Positions 1 through 9,340 are shown, counted from the first letter of the stretch. The stretch: 53,886 bases of DNA from Lacticaseibacillus yichunensis (GCF_003946405.1 NZ_RHOG01000015.1:1-53886); one strand, 5' to 3'. Made by a program: numbers and translations. Notes: generated by a model not told the origin, from the sequence alone.

Positions 1-63
1 GACGGGCAAACCTATCGTTTCCGGTACAAATTTACTACCAGCACCAAGAATATGGTGGCCTAG
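1..63 (+). CDS. C-terminal tail of an unidentified protein (partial)
   Basis: Frame 1 is open from the first base to a TAG at 61-63 and would encode about 20 residues ending KNMVA. The following 120 bp hold no other reading frame, which fits the end of a gene that begins outside the window. Twenty residues are too few to assign a family, and chance openness cannot be excluded. Confidence 0.25.
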   Translation, partial: DGQTYRFRYKFTTSTKNMVA

Positions 64-186
64 TTGAACAGCCACTAAGTACTTTTTGGCGGGTCATGGT
101 CTGATCGTTCCGAGAGCGTTCTCCCATAGGCACCAATCAGAAAATGCAATTATTAATATGCGCACTGCGCAAGGAGGATGTTTCTA

Positions 187-387
187 ATGGAACATGGGAC
201 AGTAAAGTGGTTTAACGCTGATAAAGGGTATGGTTTTATCACACGTGAGGATGGCAGCGATGTCTTCGTTCATTTCTCAGCGATCCAGGGCGACGGCTAC
301 AAGACGCTTGATGAAGGCCAATCTGTGACTTTCGAAGTTGAGCAGGGTGACCGCGGCGCACAAGCTGTGAACGTTAACAAAGACTAA
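187..387 (+). CDS. csp: Cold-shock protein, CspA family
   Basis: Small single-domain OB-fold protein (66 aa) that binds single-stranded RNA and DNA and acts as an RNA chaperone in the cytoplasm. The RNP1-like motif GYGFITRE (residues about 16-23) and the RNP2-like motif DVFVHFSAI (about 27-35) are both present, and the length is typical of the family. An ATG at 178 directly abuts the AAGGAGG at 171-177, so it is too close to be used. The ATG at 187 sits 9 nt downstream of that box and is the better start. The gene stands alone and is followed by a strong hairpin. Which Csp paralogue it is cannot be told from sequence alone. Confidence 0.95.
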   Translation: MEHGTVKWFNADKGYGFITREDGSDVFVHFSAIQGDGYKTLDEGQSVTFEVEQGDRGAQAVNVNKD

Positions 388-395
388 TTGATACG

Positions 396-438
396 AAATG
401 GCATCGCACACTCGACTTCGGGTGCGCGATGCCATTTT
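396..438. terminator. Bidirectional terminator between csp and the oxidoreductase gene
   Basis: AAATGGCATCGC (396-407) pairs with GCGATGCCATTT; an inner CACTCG/CGGGTG stem extends the hairpin. T and A runs flank the two sides, and the neighbouring genes converge on it. Confidence 0.8.
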
Positions 439-490
439 GATTCCGCAAAAATCGGGATGATTCAAGGTCATGAGCAGGTGAGGATTTCAC

Positions 491-1465
491 TCATAGATCC
501 GTTTCATCCGGATAGGTCACGCCCCATGCTCGGCGCGCCGCGGTGATGATAGTCATTGTGTCGCGGGTCCAGCGCAGTGTCGGGTCGCTGCCGGTCGTCA
601 CCGCGCTGGCCATGTCTTCGATCTCGTAGACAAAGGCCAGACTGTTGTCGCCGGCTTCGATCTGCTGGGTCTTGCCATCCAGGCCGGTGAAGATTGCGGT
701 GGTGGCCCGGCCGTAATCGGTGATCGTCAGATAGCCATTTTCATAAGCGACCACGCCGCGGTTCGGCAGATTGGTCTGAAGCGCCAGAGCAATCTGAGCC
801 TGTTCCTGATGCGCAGTGGTCAGCAGCAGGCTCGAGCGGTCATCGACGCCGGTAGCGGTGGGCACCATTTGCGTGGCGAGGAGGGTCGGCGACTCGGTCA
901 TGAAGCGCCGGGCAAAACTCAGCGCATAGATCCCGATATCCAGCATGGCCCCGCCGGCGAGTTGCGGATTGAGCAGGCGGTCTTCTGGGTCATTGGGAAC
1001 ATGGGTGCCGAATGCGACCTGAATCATTTTTGGCCGGCCAAGTTGGTGCGCGGCTTTGAATTCATCCAGCGTCTGATACAGCGGCATGTGATAAATGGTC
1101 TGCGCCTCCATCAAGATCAGACGGTGTTGGGCGGCCAGCAGCACCAAGTCATCCAGCTGGGCCTCGTTGAGGGTGATCGCTTTTTCGGCAAGGACATGCT
1201 TGCCTGCGTTCAGCGCCGCCTTGATATTGTCATAATGAAAATTGTGCGTTGTCGCGACATACACGATGTCGATCGCCGGGTCAGCCAACAGACTCGCGTA
1301 ATCTGGATAGGCGTGCGCCACATGGTGTTTGGCCGCAAATGCCGCGGCCCGGCCGTCGTCCTTGTGCGCGGCGACGCCATAAAGCTGTTGACTGGCCGGA
1401 AAGACCTCGGCAAAATAGTCGGCGATCCGACCCGTTCCAATAATGCCCCATTTATAACTTGTCAT
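491..1465 (-). CDS. Gfo/Idh/MocA-family NAD(P)-dependent oxidoreductase
   Basis: A 324-aa protein with an N-terminal Rossmann fold (WGIIGTGRIADYFAE, residues about 5-19, glycine-rich GxGxxA-type loop). It also has the family EKx motif in LAEKAITLN, where Lys is kept but the usual following Pro is Ala. The C-terminal alpha/beta domain contains GGAMLDIGIYAL, typical of the substrate domain. Members oxidise or reduce sugars, inositols or trans-dihydrodiols; the substrate cannot be read here. Start chosen at 1465 because AAAGGAGCG lies just upstream; the longer upstream frame lacks a ribosome binding site. It is divergent from the next gene, and a palindrome with a cre-like core lies in the shared promoter region, hinting at sugar-dependent control. 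Confidence 0.88.
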   Translation of the reverse strand: MTSYKWGIIGTGRIADYFAEVFPASQQLYGVAAHKDDGRAAAFAAKHHVAHAYPDYASLLADPAIDIVYVATTHNFHYDNIKAALNAGKHVLAEKAITLNEAQLDDLVLLAAQHRLILMEAQTIYHMPLYQTLDEFKAAHQLGRPKMIQVAFGTHVPNDPEDRLLNPQLAGGAMLDIGIYALSFARRFMTESPTLLATQMVPTATGVDDRSSLLLTTAHQEQAQIALALQTNLPNRGVVAYENGYLTITDYGRATTAIFTGLDGKTQQIEAGDNSLAFVYEIEDMASAVTTGSDPTLRWTRDTMTIITAARRAWGVTYPDETDL

Positions 1466-1508
1466 GATCAAACGCTCCTTTGTTTTCGTCCCGTCTATCG
1501 TAGCACGC

Positions 1509-1524
1509 CCGCAACCGCTTGCGG
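1509..1524. promoter_or_regulatory. Near-perfect 16-bp palindrome with cre-like core
   Basis: CCGCAACCGCTTGCGG has 7 of 8 positions symmetric and an AAnCGnTT core like CcpA or LacI-family operators. It lies between the -10-like TACGAT of the leftward oxidoreductase gene (1502-1497, minus strand) and the -10 of the rightward gene (1552-1557). That position suits an operator acting on both. Confidence 0.35.
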
Positions 1525-1548
1525 CACTATTTTCTTCAGGCGCGCTTC

Positions 1549-1557
1549 TGCTACAAT
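1549..1557 (+). promoter_or_regulatory. Extended -10 promoter for the 1576 gene
   Basis: TGC followed by TACAAT gives a TGn-extended -10 box. The predicted transcript start lies about 12 nt before the start codon, so the leader would hold little more than the ribosome binding site. Confidence 0.55.
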
Positions 1558-1575
1558 ATAGAGGAGGTGAGGAAG

Positions 1576-2079
1576 ATGAATGATCAAACATTAGTTGAAC
1601 TAGCCATCTTAACGACCCAGCAGCAATACGGCGCCAGCAGCACTTATCTGACCGATACGCTGTACATCCCAGTGGGCGCGGTGCTGCGCGGCCATGCCCA
1701 GCTGACAGCCAAGCAGCGCGAGAAGTTACGCTTCCTATTTACTGATTACGAGTGGATGCTCGCGCAAAAAATCGCGGTGCTAGCCGCCAGTGACCCGGAT
1801 ATCCGCAATGTGGCGTGGCGCTATCAGGATGCAAAATTGCAGATCGCTAAAAAGTGGCTGACATCGCCGCTTTTGGCCACGAGCTATTCAAAACAGCCCC
1901 GCGCCAACGGTACTGTCAGCGTGCACCTGCAGCTGCGCCTGCAATATGGCGACCACGGCTTGGAGGATATCCTGGACTTCGTGGTGTCCAGCCAAGAAGC
2001 CAAGCAATTGCAAAACGACAAACTCGATCTGCTGACCTGGACGAACCAGCAGATCGCGGATAATGCGAGTAGTAAATAA
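1576..2079 (+). CDS. Conserved protein of unknown function
   Basis: A 167-aa soluble protein with no signal peptide or membrane segment. It is rich in Gln and Ala and looks mostly helical at the N-terminus (QLTAKQREKLRFLF, WMLAQKIAVLAA). I do not recognise a domain. The start at 1576 is supported by GAGGAGGTGAGG immediately upstream and an extended -10 at 1549-1557. The next gene, a cell-wall hydrolase, begins 72 bp downstream on the same strand with its own ribosome binding site, and no terminator separates them, so the two may be cotranscribed. Confidence 0.75.
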   Translation: MNDQTLVELAILTTQQQYGASSTYLTDTLYIPVGAVLRGHAQLTAKQREKLRFLFTDYEWMLAQKIAVLAASDPDIRNVAWRYQDAKLQIAKKWLTSPLLATSYSKQPRANGTVSVHLQLRLQYGDHGLEDILDFVVSSQEAKQLQNDKLDLLTWTNQQIADNASSK

Positions 2080-2151
2080 TTAGCCGCCAGCGCGAAGCCT
2101 GAACGCCGGCCAAAGAACTTGCACCAAACCAAAACGGAAAGAGGCGAGACA

Positions 2152-2778
2152 ATGGCGCGGAAGAGTCATCGGAGACATAAATTGAAACTGCCGCGCGTGA
2201 TCTGGATCTTCTTGCTTCTTTTCATCGCGGCGATTGGGGTGGTGGGCGGCCAGATTTTGAGTCAGCGCGCACAGATTGCCGATGAGGCTCGCGCGCAGTC
2301 AGAAGCCACGGCCAAGCAAGAGGCATTTATTTCGCGACTTGCCCCATATGCGCAAGAGCTCCAGCAGGTCTATGGCGTTTTGCCCAGTATCACGTTAGCC
2401 CAGGCGATTCTTGAATCAAATTGGGGCACCAGTACCTTGGCGGCCAACTACCATAATCTTTTTGGCATCAAAGGCACCGATCCGGCGACCAGCCGCATCA
2501 TGACGACCAAGGAATATCAAAATGATCAGTGGGTCACGGTCCGCGCACGCTTTCGTGTGTATGCCAGTGACCAGGAGTCGATGAAAGATCATGCCTTGCT
2601 GTTGGTGAATGGCACCGATTGGAATGCAAAGCAGTATGCGGCGGTCTTGGCGGCCAAAGACTATGTCACGGCGGCCAAGGCGCTGCAGACGGCTGGCTAC
2701 GCGACGGATCCGGATTATCCCAGTAAGTTGATCGCGCTGATTCAGCAGTGGCATCTCGCGCAGTACGACGGTAATTGA
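2152..2778 (+). CDS. Membrane-anchored GH73 endo-beta-N-acetylglucosaminidase
   Basis: Predicted peptidoglycan hydrolase (208 aa) cutting the glycan strand outside the membrane. The N-terminus is highly basic (MARKSHRRHKLKL), followed by one transmembrane segment (about residues 17-37). The GH73/FlgJ-like domain then fills the rest. The motif LAQAILESNWGTS (about 83-95) carries the catalytic Glu of the family, and YHNLFGIKG and the DYPSKLIALI tail are characteristic. No separate wall-binding repeats (LysM or SH3) are present, so anchoring would be by the membrane segment alone. The start at 2152 follows GAAAGAGGCGAG; an upstream in-frame TTG at 2119 has no clear ribosome binding site. Confidence 0.88.
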   Translation: MARKSHRRHKLKLPRVIWIFLLLFIAAIGVVGGQILSQRAQIADEARAQSEATAKQEAFISRLAPYAQELQQVYGVLPSITLAQAILESNWGTSTLAANYHNLFGIKGTDPATSRIMTTKEYQNDQWVTVRARFRVYASDQESMKDHALLLVNGTDWNAKQYAAVLAAKDYVTAAKALQTAGYATDPDYPSKLIALIQQWHLAQYDGN

Positions 2779-2869
2779 GGCGCAACATTGCCTCAGCGCT
2801 GGCTGGTGGACAACTGCAGGTCCAATTTTTCCCACAACACCACGACATCGTAAAACAGGAGGCGATCTG

Positions 2870-3550
2870 ATGACAGTTCCGGAGATCATGACTACACTGC
2901 GGCAAGACATTGTGCGCGTGCCGAAGATCATGCATGAAGCGCCTGGCCTCAAGGTGCTTGGCCATACAATTCACACGCTGTTGTTCAGCACCGATGTCGC
3001 CCTGATTCGCAACACAGATGCCGATGGGGTGATCGCCGTTTATCCGTTCACGCCGCATCCAGCAATCATTCAGGCGATCTGCCAGGTCGCCGACATTCCG
3101 GTTTTTGCCGGGATCGGCGGGGGCTTGACCTCGGGCAAGCGCTCGGCAGATATTGGGCTGCTGGCGGAGGCGAATGGCGCGATCGGCATGGTCGTCAACG
3201 CGCCGACGACGCTGCGGACCGTTCAGATGATCAAAAAAACGGTCGATTCGCCGCTGGTGCTCAGCGTCGTGGCCGTCAACCAGGAGATCGATGCGTATCT
3301 TGAGGCTGGCGTCGCGTTAGTCAATGTGTCGGGCGGCCCGCACACACCCGAAATCGTGGCGCGTTTGCGGCGGCAATATCCGGACTTGCCGATCATTGCG
3401 ACTGGCGGGCCGACGGATGACTCGATTCGCGCGACGCTGGCGGCTGGCGCAAATGTCCTGACGTACACGCCGCCGACCAATGGGGAACTGTTTCGCCACA
3501 AGATGGACCGGTATCGCGAGCAGATTGCCAATGACTCAAAATCCGAATGA
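2870..3550 (+). CDS. Predicted beta/alpha-barrel protein (often annotated hydrolase in lactobacilli)
   Basis: A 226-aa cytoplasmic protein built of repeating beta-strand/helix units. A glycine loop GIGGGLTSGKRSAD (about residues 80-93) and a phosphate-binding-type end segment IIATGGPTDDSIRATLAAGAN (about 174-194, beta7/beta8) suggest a TIM barrel of the ThiG, TrpC or DUF561 type. Homologues in lactobacilli are, as I recall, labelled only hydrolase or barrel protein, and the reaction is unknown. The start is fixed by ACAGGAGG 9 nt upstream. A strong terminator follows at 3556-3582, so it ends its transcription unit before the purine genes. Confidence 0.7.
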   Translation: MTVPEIMTTLRQDIVRVPKIMHEAPGLKVLGHTIHTLLFSTDVALIRNTDADGVIAVYPFTPHPAIIQAICQVADIPVFAGIGGGLTSGKRSADIGLLAEANGAIGMVVNAPTTLRTVQMIKKTVDSPLVLSVVAVNQEIDAYLEAGVALVNVSGGPHTPEIVARLRRQYPDLPIIATGGPTDDSIRATLAAGANVLTYTPPTNGELFRHKMDRYREQIANDSKSE

Positions 3551-3555
3551 TCGAA

Positions 3556-3582
3556 GATTCGCAGCGATGCGGATCTTTTTTT
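3556..3582 (+). terminator. Rho-independent terminator
   Basis: GATTCGCA pairs with TGCGGATC around a GCGA tetraloop (one G-U), followed by seven T. Confidence 0.93.
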
Positions 3583-3648
3583 GATTCGCCGGTCAAAACA
3601 GGCGGCCGCGCGACTTTCGCTGGAAAATGCCAGAAAATGGTCACGTAA

Positions 3649-4317
<669 letters not shown>

Positions 4318-4329
4318 AGAGGAGGAGTC

Positions 4330-5784
4330 ATGCAAAAATCTGCGGATATCTCGAATCCAAAAGCCGCTGTGCTGGGCCTCCAGCACTTGCTTGCCATGTA
4401 TTCCGGCTCTGTGCTCGTGCCGATTCTGATCGGTAACGGACTGAATTTTAATGCGGAGCAGATGACGTATCTGGTCTCTATCGATATTTTCATGTGTGGG
4501 GTCGCCACGGCCCTTCAGGTATTCGCAAATAAGTTCTTTGGCATCGGCCTGCCAGTCGTCCTTGGCTGTGCGGTCCAGGCGGTCACGCCGCTGATCATGA
4601 TCGGCCAAAAATATCAGATTCAAACAATGTATGGCGCAATCATCGCCGCTGGGATCTTCGTCTTTTTGATCAGCGGGGTCTTCGCGAAAATTCGGCGGCT
4701 GTTTCCGCCATTGGTCACTGGGACGTTGATCACGGTGATCGGGTTGTCGCTGATTCCAGTCGCTTTTCAAAATCTTGGCGGCGGGGATACAGCCGCGAAA
4801 AGTTATGGCAGTCTGGCCAACCTGGGTATCGGTGTGTTCACCGTGCTGTTGATTCTCGCCCTCAATGTCTGGGGCCGCGGCTTCATTCGCTCGATCGCGA
4901 TCTTGATCGGGCTTGTCGCAGGCACGTTGCTCGCAGCGGCCTTTGGAATGGTCAGCTTGACGCCTGTTGCCGAAGCGAGCTGGTTCCATGTGCCAACGCC
5001 ATTTTATTTTGGCACGCCACATTTTGAGCTCAGCTCGATCGTGACGATGATCTTGATCTCCTTGGTTTCGATGGTCGAAAGCACCGGCGTCTTTTTTGCC
5101 CTCGGCGATGTCGTCGGGCGTAAGATCGGCGAAGAGGACTTGAAAAAGGGTTACCGTGCGGAAGGGCTGGCGGTCCTTCTTGGCGGGATCTTTAACACCT
5201 TCCCATACACCACATTCTCGCAAAACGTTGGCCTTGTGCAGCTGTCCGGCATCAAGACGCGCAAGCCGGTCATTTACTCAGCAGGCTTTCTGATTCTGCT
5301 GGGGCTTTTGCCAAAGGTCGGCGCGCTGGCAACAATCATTCCGTCGCCGGTGCTGGGCGGCGCGATGCTGGTGATGTTCGGCATGGTGGCGGTCCAGGGC
5401 ATTCGGATGTTGCAACAAGTCGATTTTCATAATGATAAAAATCTGTTGGTTGCCGCGATTTCGATTGGCCTCGGCCTGGGCGTCACAGTGCAGCCAGACA
5501 TCGTGCAGTTTTTGCCGAAAACGCTGCAACTGTTCCTGTCATCTGGCATTTTGATGGCCAGCCTCAGCGCGGTGGTCCTCAATTGGTTGTTCAATAATAA
5601 GGAACCACAGCCTGAGCTTGAGACGGCAGACGGGCTGAACGAACGCGACGACGAGGACGGGGCAGGCGCCGGGGCGACTGAACGCGTTGCGGGCGCCGCG
5701 GCACAGGTCGCGCTGCTCGCCGAGACGCCGGATGCGGCGCATCAGGATGTCCCGCAACACACGGAAGACACTAAAGAGCAGTAA
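4330..5784 (+). CDS. pbuX: Xanthine permease, NCS2 family, with acidic C-terminal tail
   Basis: Membrane transporter importing xanthine, the substrate of the Xpt encoded just upstream. The 484-aa protein has many hydrophobic segments and NCS2 signatures: GLQHLLAMYSGSVLVPILIG near the N-terminus, FPPLVTGT (about 120-127) and NTFPYTTFSQNVGLVQLSG (about 292-310). Typical NCS2 xanthine permeases end near residue 435. This one continues with a roughly 47-residue hydrophilic tail rich in Asp, Glu and Ala (NERDDEDGAGAG onward). The tail is not a known domain, is probably cytoplasmic, and might be regulatory or merely an extended reading frame. The start has GGAGGAG 6 nt upstream. Confidence 0.94.
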   Translation: MQKSADISNPKAAVLGLQHLLAMYSGSVLVPILIGNGLNFNAEQMTYLVSIDIFMCGVATALQVFANKFFGIGLPVVLGCAVQAVTPLIMIGQKYQIQTMYGAIIAAGIFVFLISGVFAKIRRLFPPLVTGTLITVIGLSLIPVAFQNLGGGDTAAKSYGSLANLGIGVFTVLLILALNVWGRGFIRSIAILIGLVAGTLLAAAFGMVSLTPVAEASWFHVPTPFYFGTPHFELSSIVTMILISLVSMVESTGVFFALGDVVGRKIGEEDLKKGYRAEGLAVLLGGIFNTFPYTTFSQNVGLVQLSGIKTRKPVIYSAGFLILLGLLPKVGALATIIPSPVLGGAMLVMFGMVAVQGIRMLQQVDFHNDKNLLVAAISIGLGLGVTVQPDIVQFLPKTLQLFLSSGILMASLSAVVLNWLFNNKEPQPELETADGLNERDDEDGAGAGATERVAGAAAQVALLAETPDAAHQDVPQHTEDTKEQ

Positions 5785-5797
5785 AGGAGCGATTTGC

Positions 5798-6913
5798 GTG
5801 GCACAATTCATCGAACCCGGAAGCGTCGTTGGCATCATCGGTGGGGGTGTGTTGGGGTACCGGTTGGCGCTGGCTGCCCGGCGGCTCGGCATGCACACGG
5901 TGGTGCTGGCGGGGCAGGGAGATGTCGCGCTTCAAGCCGCCGACATGAGTTTGGCTGGCGAGATCAACAACGAAGAGAACTTGAAGCGCTTGGCCAGTTT
6001 GGCGACGGTGATCACGTACGCCGATGAGACGATCGATGGAACCTTGCTCAGTCGCGTGGCGCGGCCGGAGCAGTTGCCATCCGGGACCGACATTTTGGCT
6101 GTCACCCAGGACCGTTATCTTGAAAAAGTGTACCTGGATGACTTGAACATGAACATTTTGCCCTATGCCCAGGTGGTCACCCCAAACGATATCGCCAAGG
6201 CCGTCGAAACGGTTGGCTTCCCTGCATTGCTCAAGCCGATTCAAAAAGGGGTCGGCGTCGATCAACAATTGCGATTGACACAGCCGCAAGATGTAGAACG
6301 GGCAGCTCAGCTCTTGCAGCAGCGGCCTTACATTGTCGAGGCGTGGCTCGATCAGCCGGAAGAGTTCTCCGTGCTGGTGGCCAAGGTCGATGATCAGGTC
6401 ACTGTCTTGCCCGTGGTGCAGAATTTCTTCGACCATCACCAGTTGACCGCCTCGTTGGTTCCGCCGGCGTGCGACGACGCGGTTCAACAGGAGATTCAAC
6501 GCGTGGCCGGGGTTTTGGCGAAAAAAATGGCCTACAACGGTGTCTTCGGCGTGGAGCTATTTTTGACGAAAAATAGGACGCTTTATGTGAAGCGTCTGTA
6601 TCCTGGCCCACAATTGTTCGGGGATGTCCTCGAGCACACGACGGGATATTCGCCTTATGAGCTCCATCTCCGCGCGCTGCTGGGATGGCCGCTGCCAACG
6701 CCCGTTGTGACGCGACCAGGCGCCTTATTGCCCCTGCGGCTGGGTGATCGAACCGCCGCAATGACGCAGGTGCAGATCAAACCGGACTGGCAATTCCATT
6801 TCTTCCCAGAAGGCGCGTCGCTGATCGGGGAGATCGCGGTGTTCGGCGAGTTGGCCGAGCTCAACAGTAGCATCAACGCCACGGAACATTTTCATATCGG
6901 CACTGGAAACTAG
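5798..6913 (+). CDS. purK: Divergent PurK-like ATP-grasp protein
   Basis: 371 aa with the layout of N5-carboxyaminoimidazole ribonucleotide synthase. It has an N-terminal Rossmann-like GIIGGGVLGYRLALAARRLG (about 12-31), a central ATP-grasp region (FPALLKPI, YIVEAWL, EFSVLVAKV) and FGVELFLT. Its place between pbuX and purB supports a purine role. However, the PurK glycine loop (GGYDGKGQ) is replaced by QKGVGVDQQ, and the metal/substrate motif NEIAPRPHNSGH is replaced by KRLYPGPQLFGD. It may therefore be a divergent paralogue rather than a standard PurK. The GTG at 5798 is preceded by AAAGGAGCG and gives a normal-length N-terminus; it lies 13 bp after pbuX. Confidence 0.72.
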   Translation: MAQFIEPGSVVGIIGGGVLGYRLALAARRLGMHTVVLAGQGDVALQAADMSLAGEINNEENLKRLASLATVITYADETIDGTLLSRVARPEQLPSGTDILAVTQDRYLEKVYLDDLNMNILPYAQVVTPNDIAKAVETVGFPALLKPIQKGVGVDQQLRLTQPQDVERAAQLLQQRPYIVEAWLDQPEEFSVLVAKVDDQVTVLPVVQNFFDHHQLTASLVPPACDDAVQQEIQRVAGVLAKKMAYNGVFGVELFLTKNRTLYVKRLYPGPQLFGDVLEHTTGYSPYELHLRALLGWPLPTPVVTRPGALLPLRLGDRTAAMTQVQIKPDWQFHFFPEGASLIGEIAVFGELAELNSSINATEHFHIGTGN

Positions 6914-7205
6914 GGCACTTGCGAAATGGCGGGACCATCCCGCGGGTTGCCACACCCTGATAGTTGGGTTCCAGCCCGCATGGCGAGGCCATCTAACCGA
7001 CTCGTGCACTCGATGGCCGAGTGCGCCATCAAGCACCCGAGCCAGGTTAGCTGGCTCGCCATCCCGCGGGTTGCCACACCCTGATAGTTGGGTTTCAGCC
7101 CGCATGGCGAGGCCATCTAACCGACTCGTGCACTCGATGGCCGAGTGCGCCACCAAGCACTCGAGCTTGGTTAGCTGGCTCGCCATCCCGCGGGCTTCCA
7201 CACCC
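6914..7205. repeat. Family A hairpin repeats, two units (array R1)
   Basis: The gap between purK and purB is filled by two 96-nt hairpins at 6975-7070 and 7099-7194. Arms read outside-in are CCCGC/GCGGG, ATGGCGAG/CTCGCCAT, CTAACC/GGTTAG, CTCG/CGAG and GATGG/CCATC or CCACC, with a 7-nt loop. A conserved linker (CACACCCTGATAGTTGGGTT) separates the units, and the last CACACCCTGT lies 2 bp before the purB -10 box. Confidence 0.9.
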
Positions 7206-7210
7206 TGTCT

Positions 7211-7216
7211 TATAAT
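7211..7216 (+). promoter_or_regulatory. -10 box of purB
   Basis: Perfect TATAAT, 18 nt before the start codon. No -35 match is visible at 17 bp; that position falls inside the repeat edge. Confidence 0.5.
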
Positions 7217-7233
7217 AGGAGGAGAACACACCA

Positions 7234-8532
7234 ATGATCGATCGATACAGTCGGCCAGAGATGGCCAGTGTTTGGACTGAAGAGAACCGTTACAAGGCAT
7301 GGCTCGAGGTCGAGATTTTAGCGGCAGAGGCCTGGTCGACGCTCGGCGAGATTCCAGAAGCGGATGTCAAAGCCTTGCGGAAAAACGCGTCATTCACCGT
7401 CGATCGCATTCACGAGATCGAGGCCGTGACGCGCCATGACGTGGTGGCCTTTACCCGGACCGTCTCCGAGAGCCTTGGCGATGAGAAAAAATGGGTTCAT
7501 TTTGGCCTGACGTCAACGGATGTTGTTGATACGGCGCAAGGCGCTGTTCTCAAGCAGGCAAACGCGATTTTACGCGGGGACATTGAGGCGTTGCTGACGG
7601 TGCTGGCGCGAGTGGCCAAACAGTACAAGCACACGGTCATGATGGGCCGGACCCATGGCGTGCATGCCGAGCCCACAACCTTTGGCCTGGTCGTTGCGAC
7701 CTGGTACTCCGAGATGAAACGCGATCTGGCGCGCTTCAATGAGGCGGCCGCGGATGTTGAAGCTGGGAAGATCTCTGGGGCGGTCGGCACCTTTGCCAAC
7801 ACGCCGCCAGCTGTCGAAGCCTATGTGTGCGAACATCTCGGCCTGCGCGCCCAAGAGATCTCGACGCAGGTGTTGCCGCGCGATCTGCACGCCCATTACA
7901 TTGAGATCCTTGGCCTGATCGCGACGTCGATCGAACGCTTTGCGCTTGAGGTACGCCACTTGCAACGGACCGAAGTGCATGAAGTCGAGGAACACTTCAA
8001 TCCTGGGCAAAAAGGTAGTTCCGCGATGCCGCATAAGCGTAACCCGATCAGCTCGGAAAACGTGACCGGCTTGGCGCGTGTCATTCGCGGATATATCACC
8101 CCGGCGCTGGAAGACGTCAGCCTCTGGCACGAGCGCGACATTTCCCACAGCTCCGCGGAACGGATGATTTTGCCGGATGCGACCGGCCTGCTGGATTATA
8201 TTTTGCACCGCTTCACGGGCATCATTGACACGTTGGATGTTTTTCCCGACACCATGCTTGCGAATATGCAAAAGACGCACGGCTTGATTTTCAGTCAGCG
8301 TGTGATGCTCAAACTCATCGAGACCGGCCTCAGTCGCGAGGCTGCCTACGACCTTGTGCAACCAAAGACGGCTCAAGCCTGGGATGAGCACCGCGATTTT
8401 CGCCAGTTACTGGAAGCGGATCCGGCTGTCACGGATCGCCTCACGAAGGCTACGCTGGATGATGCCTTCGATTATCATTATCACCTTCGCCATGTCGATG
8501 AGATCTTTGACCGGATTGGGCTTGGCGACTGA
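7234..8532 (+). CDS. purB: Adenylosuccinate lyase
   Basis: Cytoplasmic enzyme that releases fumarate twice in purine synthesis (SAICAR to AICAR, adenylosuccinate to AMP). The 432-aa length is normal. Fumarase/aspartase-superfamily motifs are clear: [15 protein letters not shown] (about 88-102), [16 protein letters not shown] (about 135-150) and the flexible signature loop [11 protein letters not shown] (about 260-270) that holds the catalytic Ser. AGGAGGAG lies 8 nt before the start. It is separated from purK by family A repeats and has its own -10, so it can be transcribed alone. It ends at a hairpin shared with the converging RNase H gene. Confidence 0.97.
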   Translation: MIDRYSRPEMASVWTEENRYKAWLEVEILAAEAWSTLGEIPEADVKALRKNASFTVDRIHEIEAVTRHDVVAFTRTVSESLGDEKKWVHFGLTSTDVVDTAQGAVLKQANAILRGDIEALLTVLARVAKQYKHTVMMGRTHGVHAEPTTFGLVVATWYSEMKRDLARFNEAAADVEAGKISGAVGTFANTPPAVEAYVCEHLGLRAQEISTQVLPRDLHAHYIEILGLIATSIERFALEVRHLQRTEVHEVEEHFNPGQKGSSAMPHKRNPISSENVTGLARVIRGYITPALEDVSLWHERDISHSSAERMILPDATGLLDYILHRFTGIIDTLDVFPDTMLANMQKTHGLIFSQRVMLKLIETGLSREAAYDLVQPKTAQAWDEHRDFRQLLEADPAVTDRLTKATLDDAFDYHYHLRHVDEIFDRIGLGD

Positions 8533-8562
8533 TTCCGCTGATCGACGACGCCAGTGGACGCA

Positions 8563-8599
8563 AAGAGGGGTCGGAACGATTTTCGTTCCGGCCCCTCTT
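8563..8599. terminator. Hairpin between convergent purB and RNase H genes
   Basis: AAGAGGGGTCGGAACGA pairs with TCGTTCCGGCCCCTCTT, a 17-bp stem with one G-U and a very short loop. The T tract is weak (TTGATG), but the hairpin serves both strands. Confidence 0.75.
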
Positions 8600-8620
8600 G
8601 ATGTATTCAAAGCTTGGTCC

Positions 8621-9340
8621 TTACAGTGACATGTAGCTGGTTGGCAGGCTCGTTGTGATTGGCAGATCTGCGGGCCAGGTGGTCGTCAACGTCGGGTTGG
8701 GGTGCATCTCACTGGAAACCGCGTTGCGCGCCATTTGGTCGGCCCATTCGTTGAATTTGACCCCGGTGTGGCCCCCGACGTTATGGAAATGGACATCGAT
8801 GCCAGATGCCGCTTGTGGCAGCAATTTTGCATATTCAATGGAAACGGGACTATTTTGGCCCCAGCCATAAGGGGTCGCAACGGTGCCGACATAATCATGC
8901 ACGAGGTCAACGCGGTCATAGCCGTTCGCCTTCGCCCACTGAATGGCGATCAGCGCGGCATTCAGCTCGCCGGTGATCTGGTTGGAGGTAGAAAATGTGG
9001 TGTTGGTGATGGAAAATGCCTGAATCGCGACGCCATCTTTGACCAAGATCACGCCGGAGCCGGAGTTGGCCACGCCTTTTGTGAAGGAGCCATCGATGAA
9101 TGCGAACAGCCCTTTGGTGTGGTCAAAAGGACTGAAGAATTCTTTCAGCTGAGGACTGTTGACGAACTTGTCGGCCTCGGCTTTTTGCGACTGCGTGAAG
9201 CTTTGGATGATCGTGTTGTTCTTGCCATCGCGACTCGTTGCCTTTAATGCCTTGATCTTCGCCTGACGTGCCGGGTTGCTTGGAAAAAGTCCGGTGAAGT
9301 TCTCCCCAGCCAGTGCATAGTAAAATGGTTTCTGTGCCAT
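8621..9340 (-). CDS. Ribonuclease H family protein with extended N-terminus
   Basis: 239-aa RNase H1-type fold, expected to cut the RNA strand of RNA-DNA hybrids. The acidic active-site set is visible: Asp in FAFIDGS (about 80-86), Glu in ITGELNAAL (about 124-132), Asp in DLVHDYVG (about 145-152) and Asp in EWADQMAR (about 197-204), plus the GHTG loop. About 70 residues precede the domain; their YYALAGENFTGLF start resembles, weakly, the viroplasmin-type hybrid-binding module seen in some RNases H. A divergent C-terminal tail follows. GGGAGGTC lies upstream of the start at 9340. The gene is divergent from the DUF1858 gene, with family A repeats between them. Confidence 0.85.
   Translation of the reverse strand: MAQKPFYYALAGENFTGLFPSNPARQAKIKALKATSRDGKNNTIIQSFTQSQKAEADKFVNSPQLKEFFSPFDHTKGLFAFIDGSFTKGVANSGSGVILVKDGVAIQAFSITNTTFSTSNQITGELNAALIAIQWAKANGYDRVDLVHDYVGTVATPYGWGQNSPVSIEYAKLLPQAASGIDVHFHNVGGHTGVKFNEWADQMARNAVSSEMHPNPTLTTTWPADLPITTSLPTSYMSL

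Noticed and set aside
178-186. Upstream ATG as start of the cold-shock gene
   Set aside because: It directly abuts AAGGAGG, leaving no room for initiation; the second ATG gives the family N-terminus.
6914-7205. Integron attC sites (long imperfect palindromes between genes)
   Set aside because: No RYYYAAC/GTTRRRY core pair or extrahelical bases, no integrase, and the flanking genes are ordinary housekeeping genes with their own promoters.
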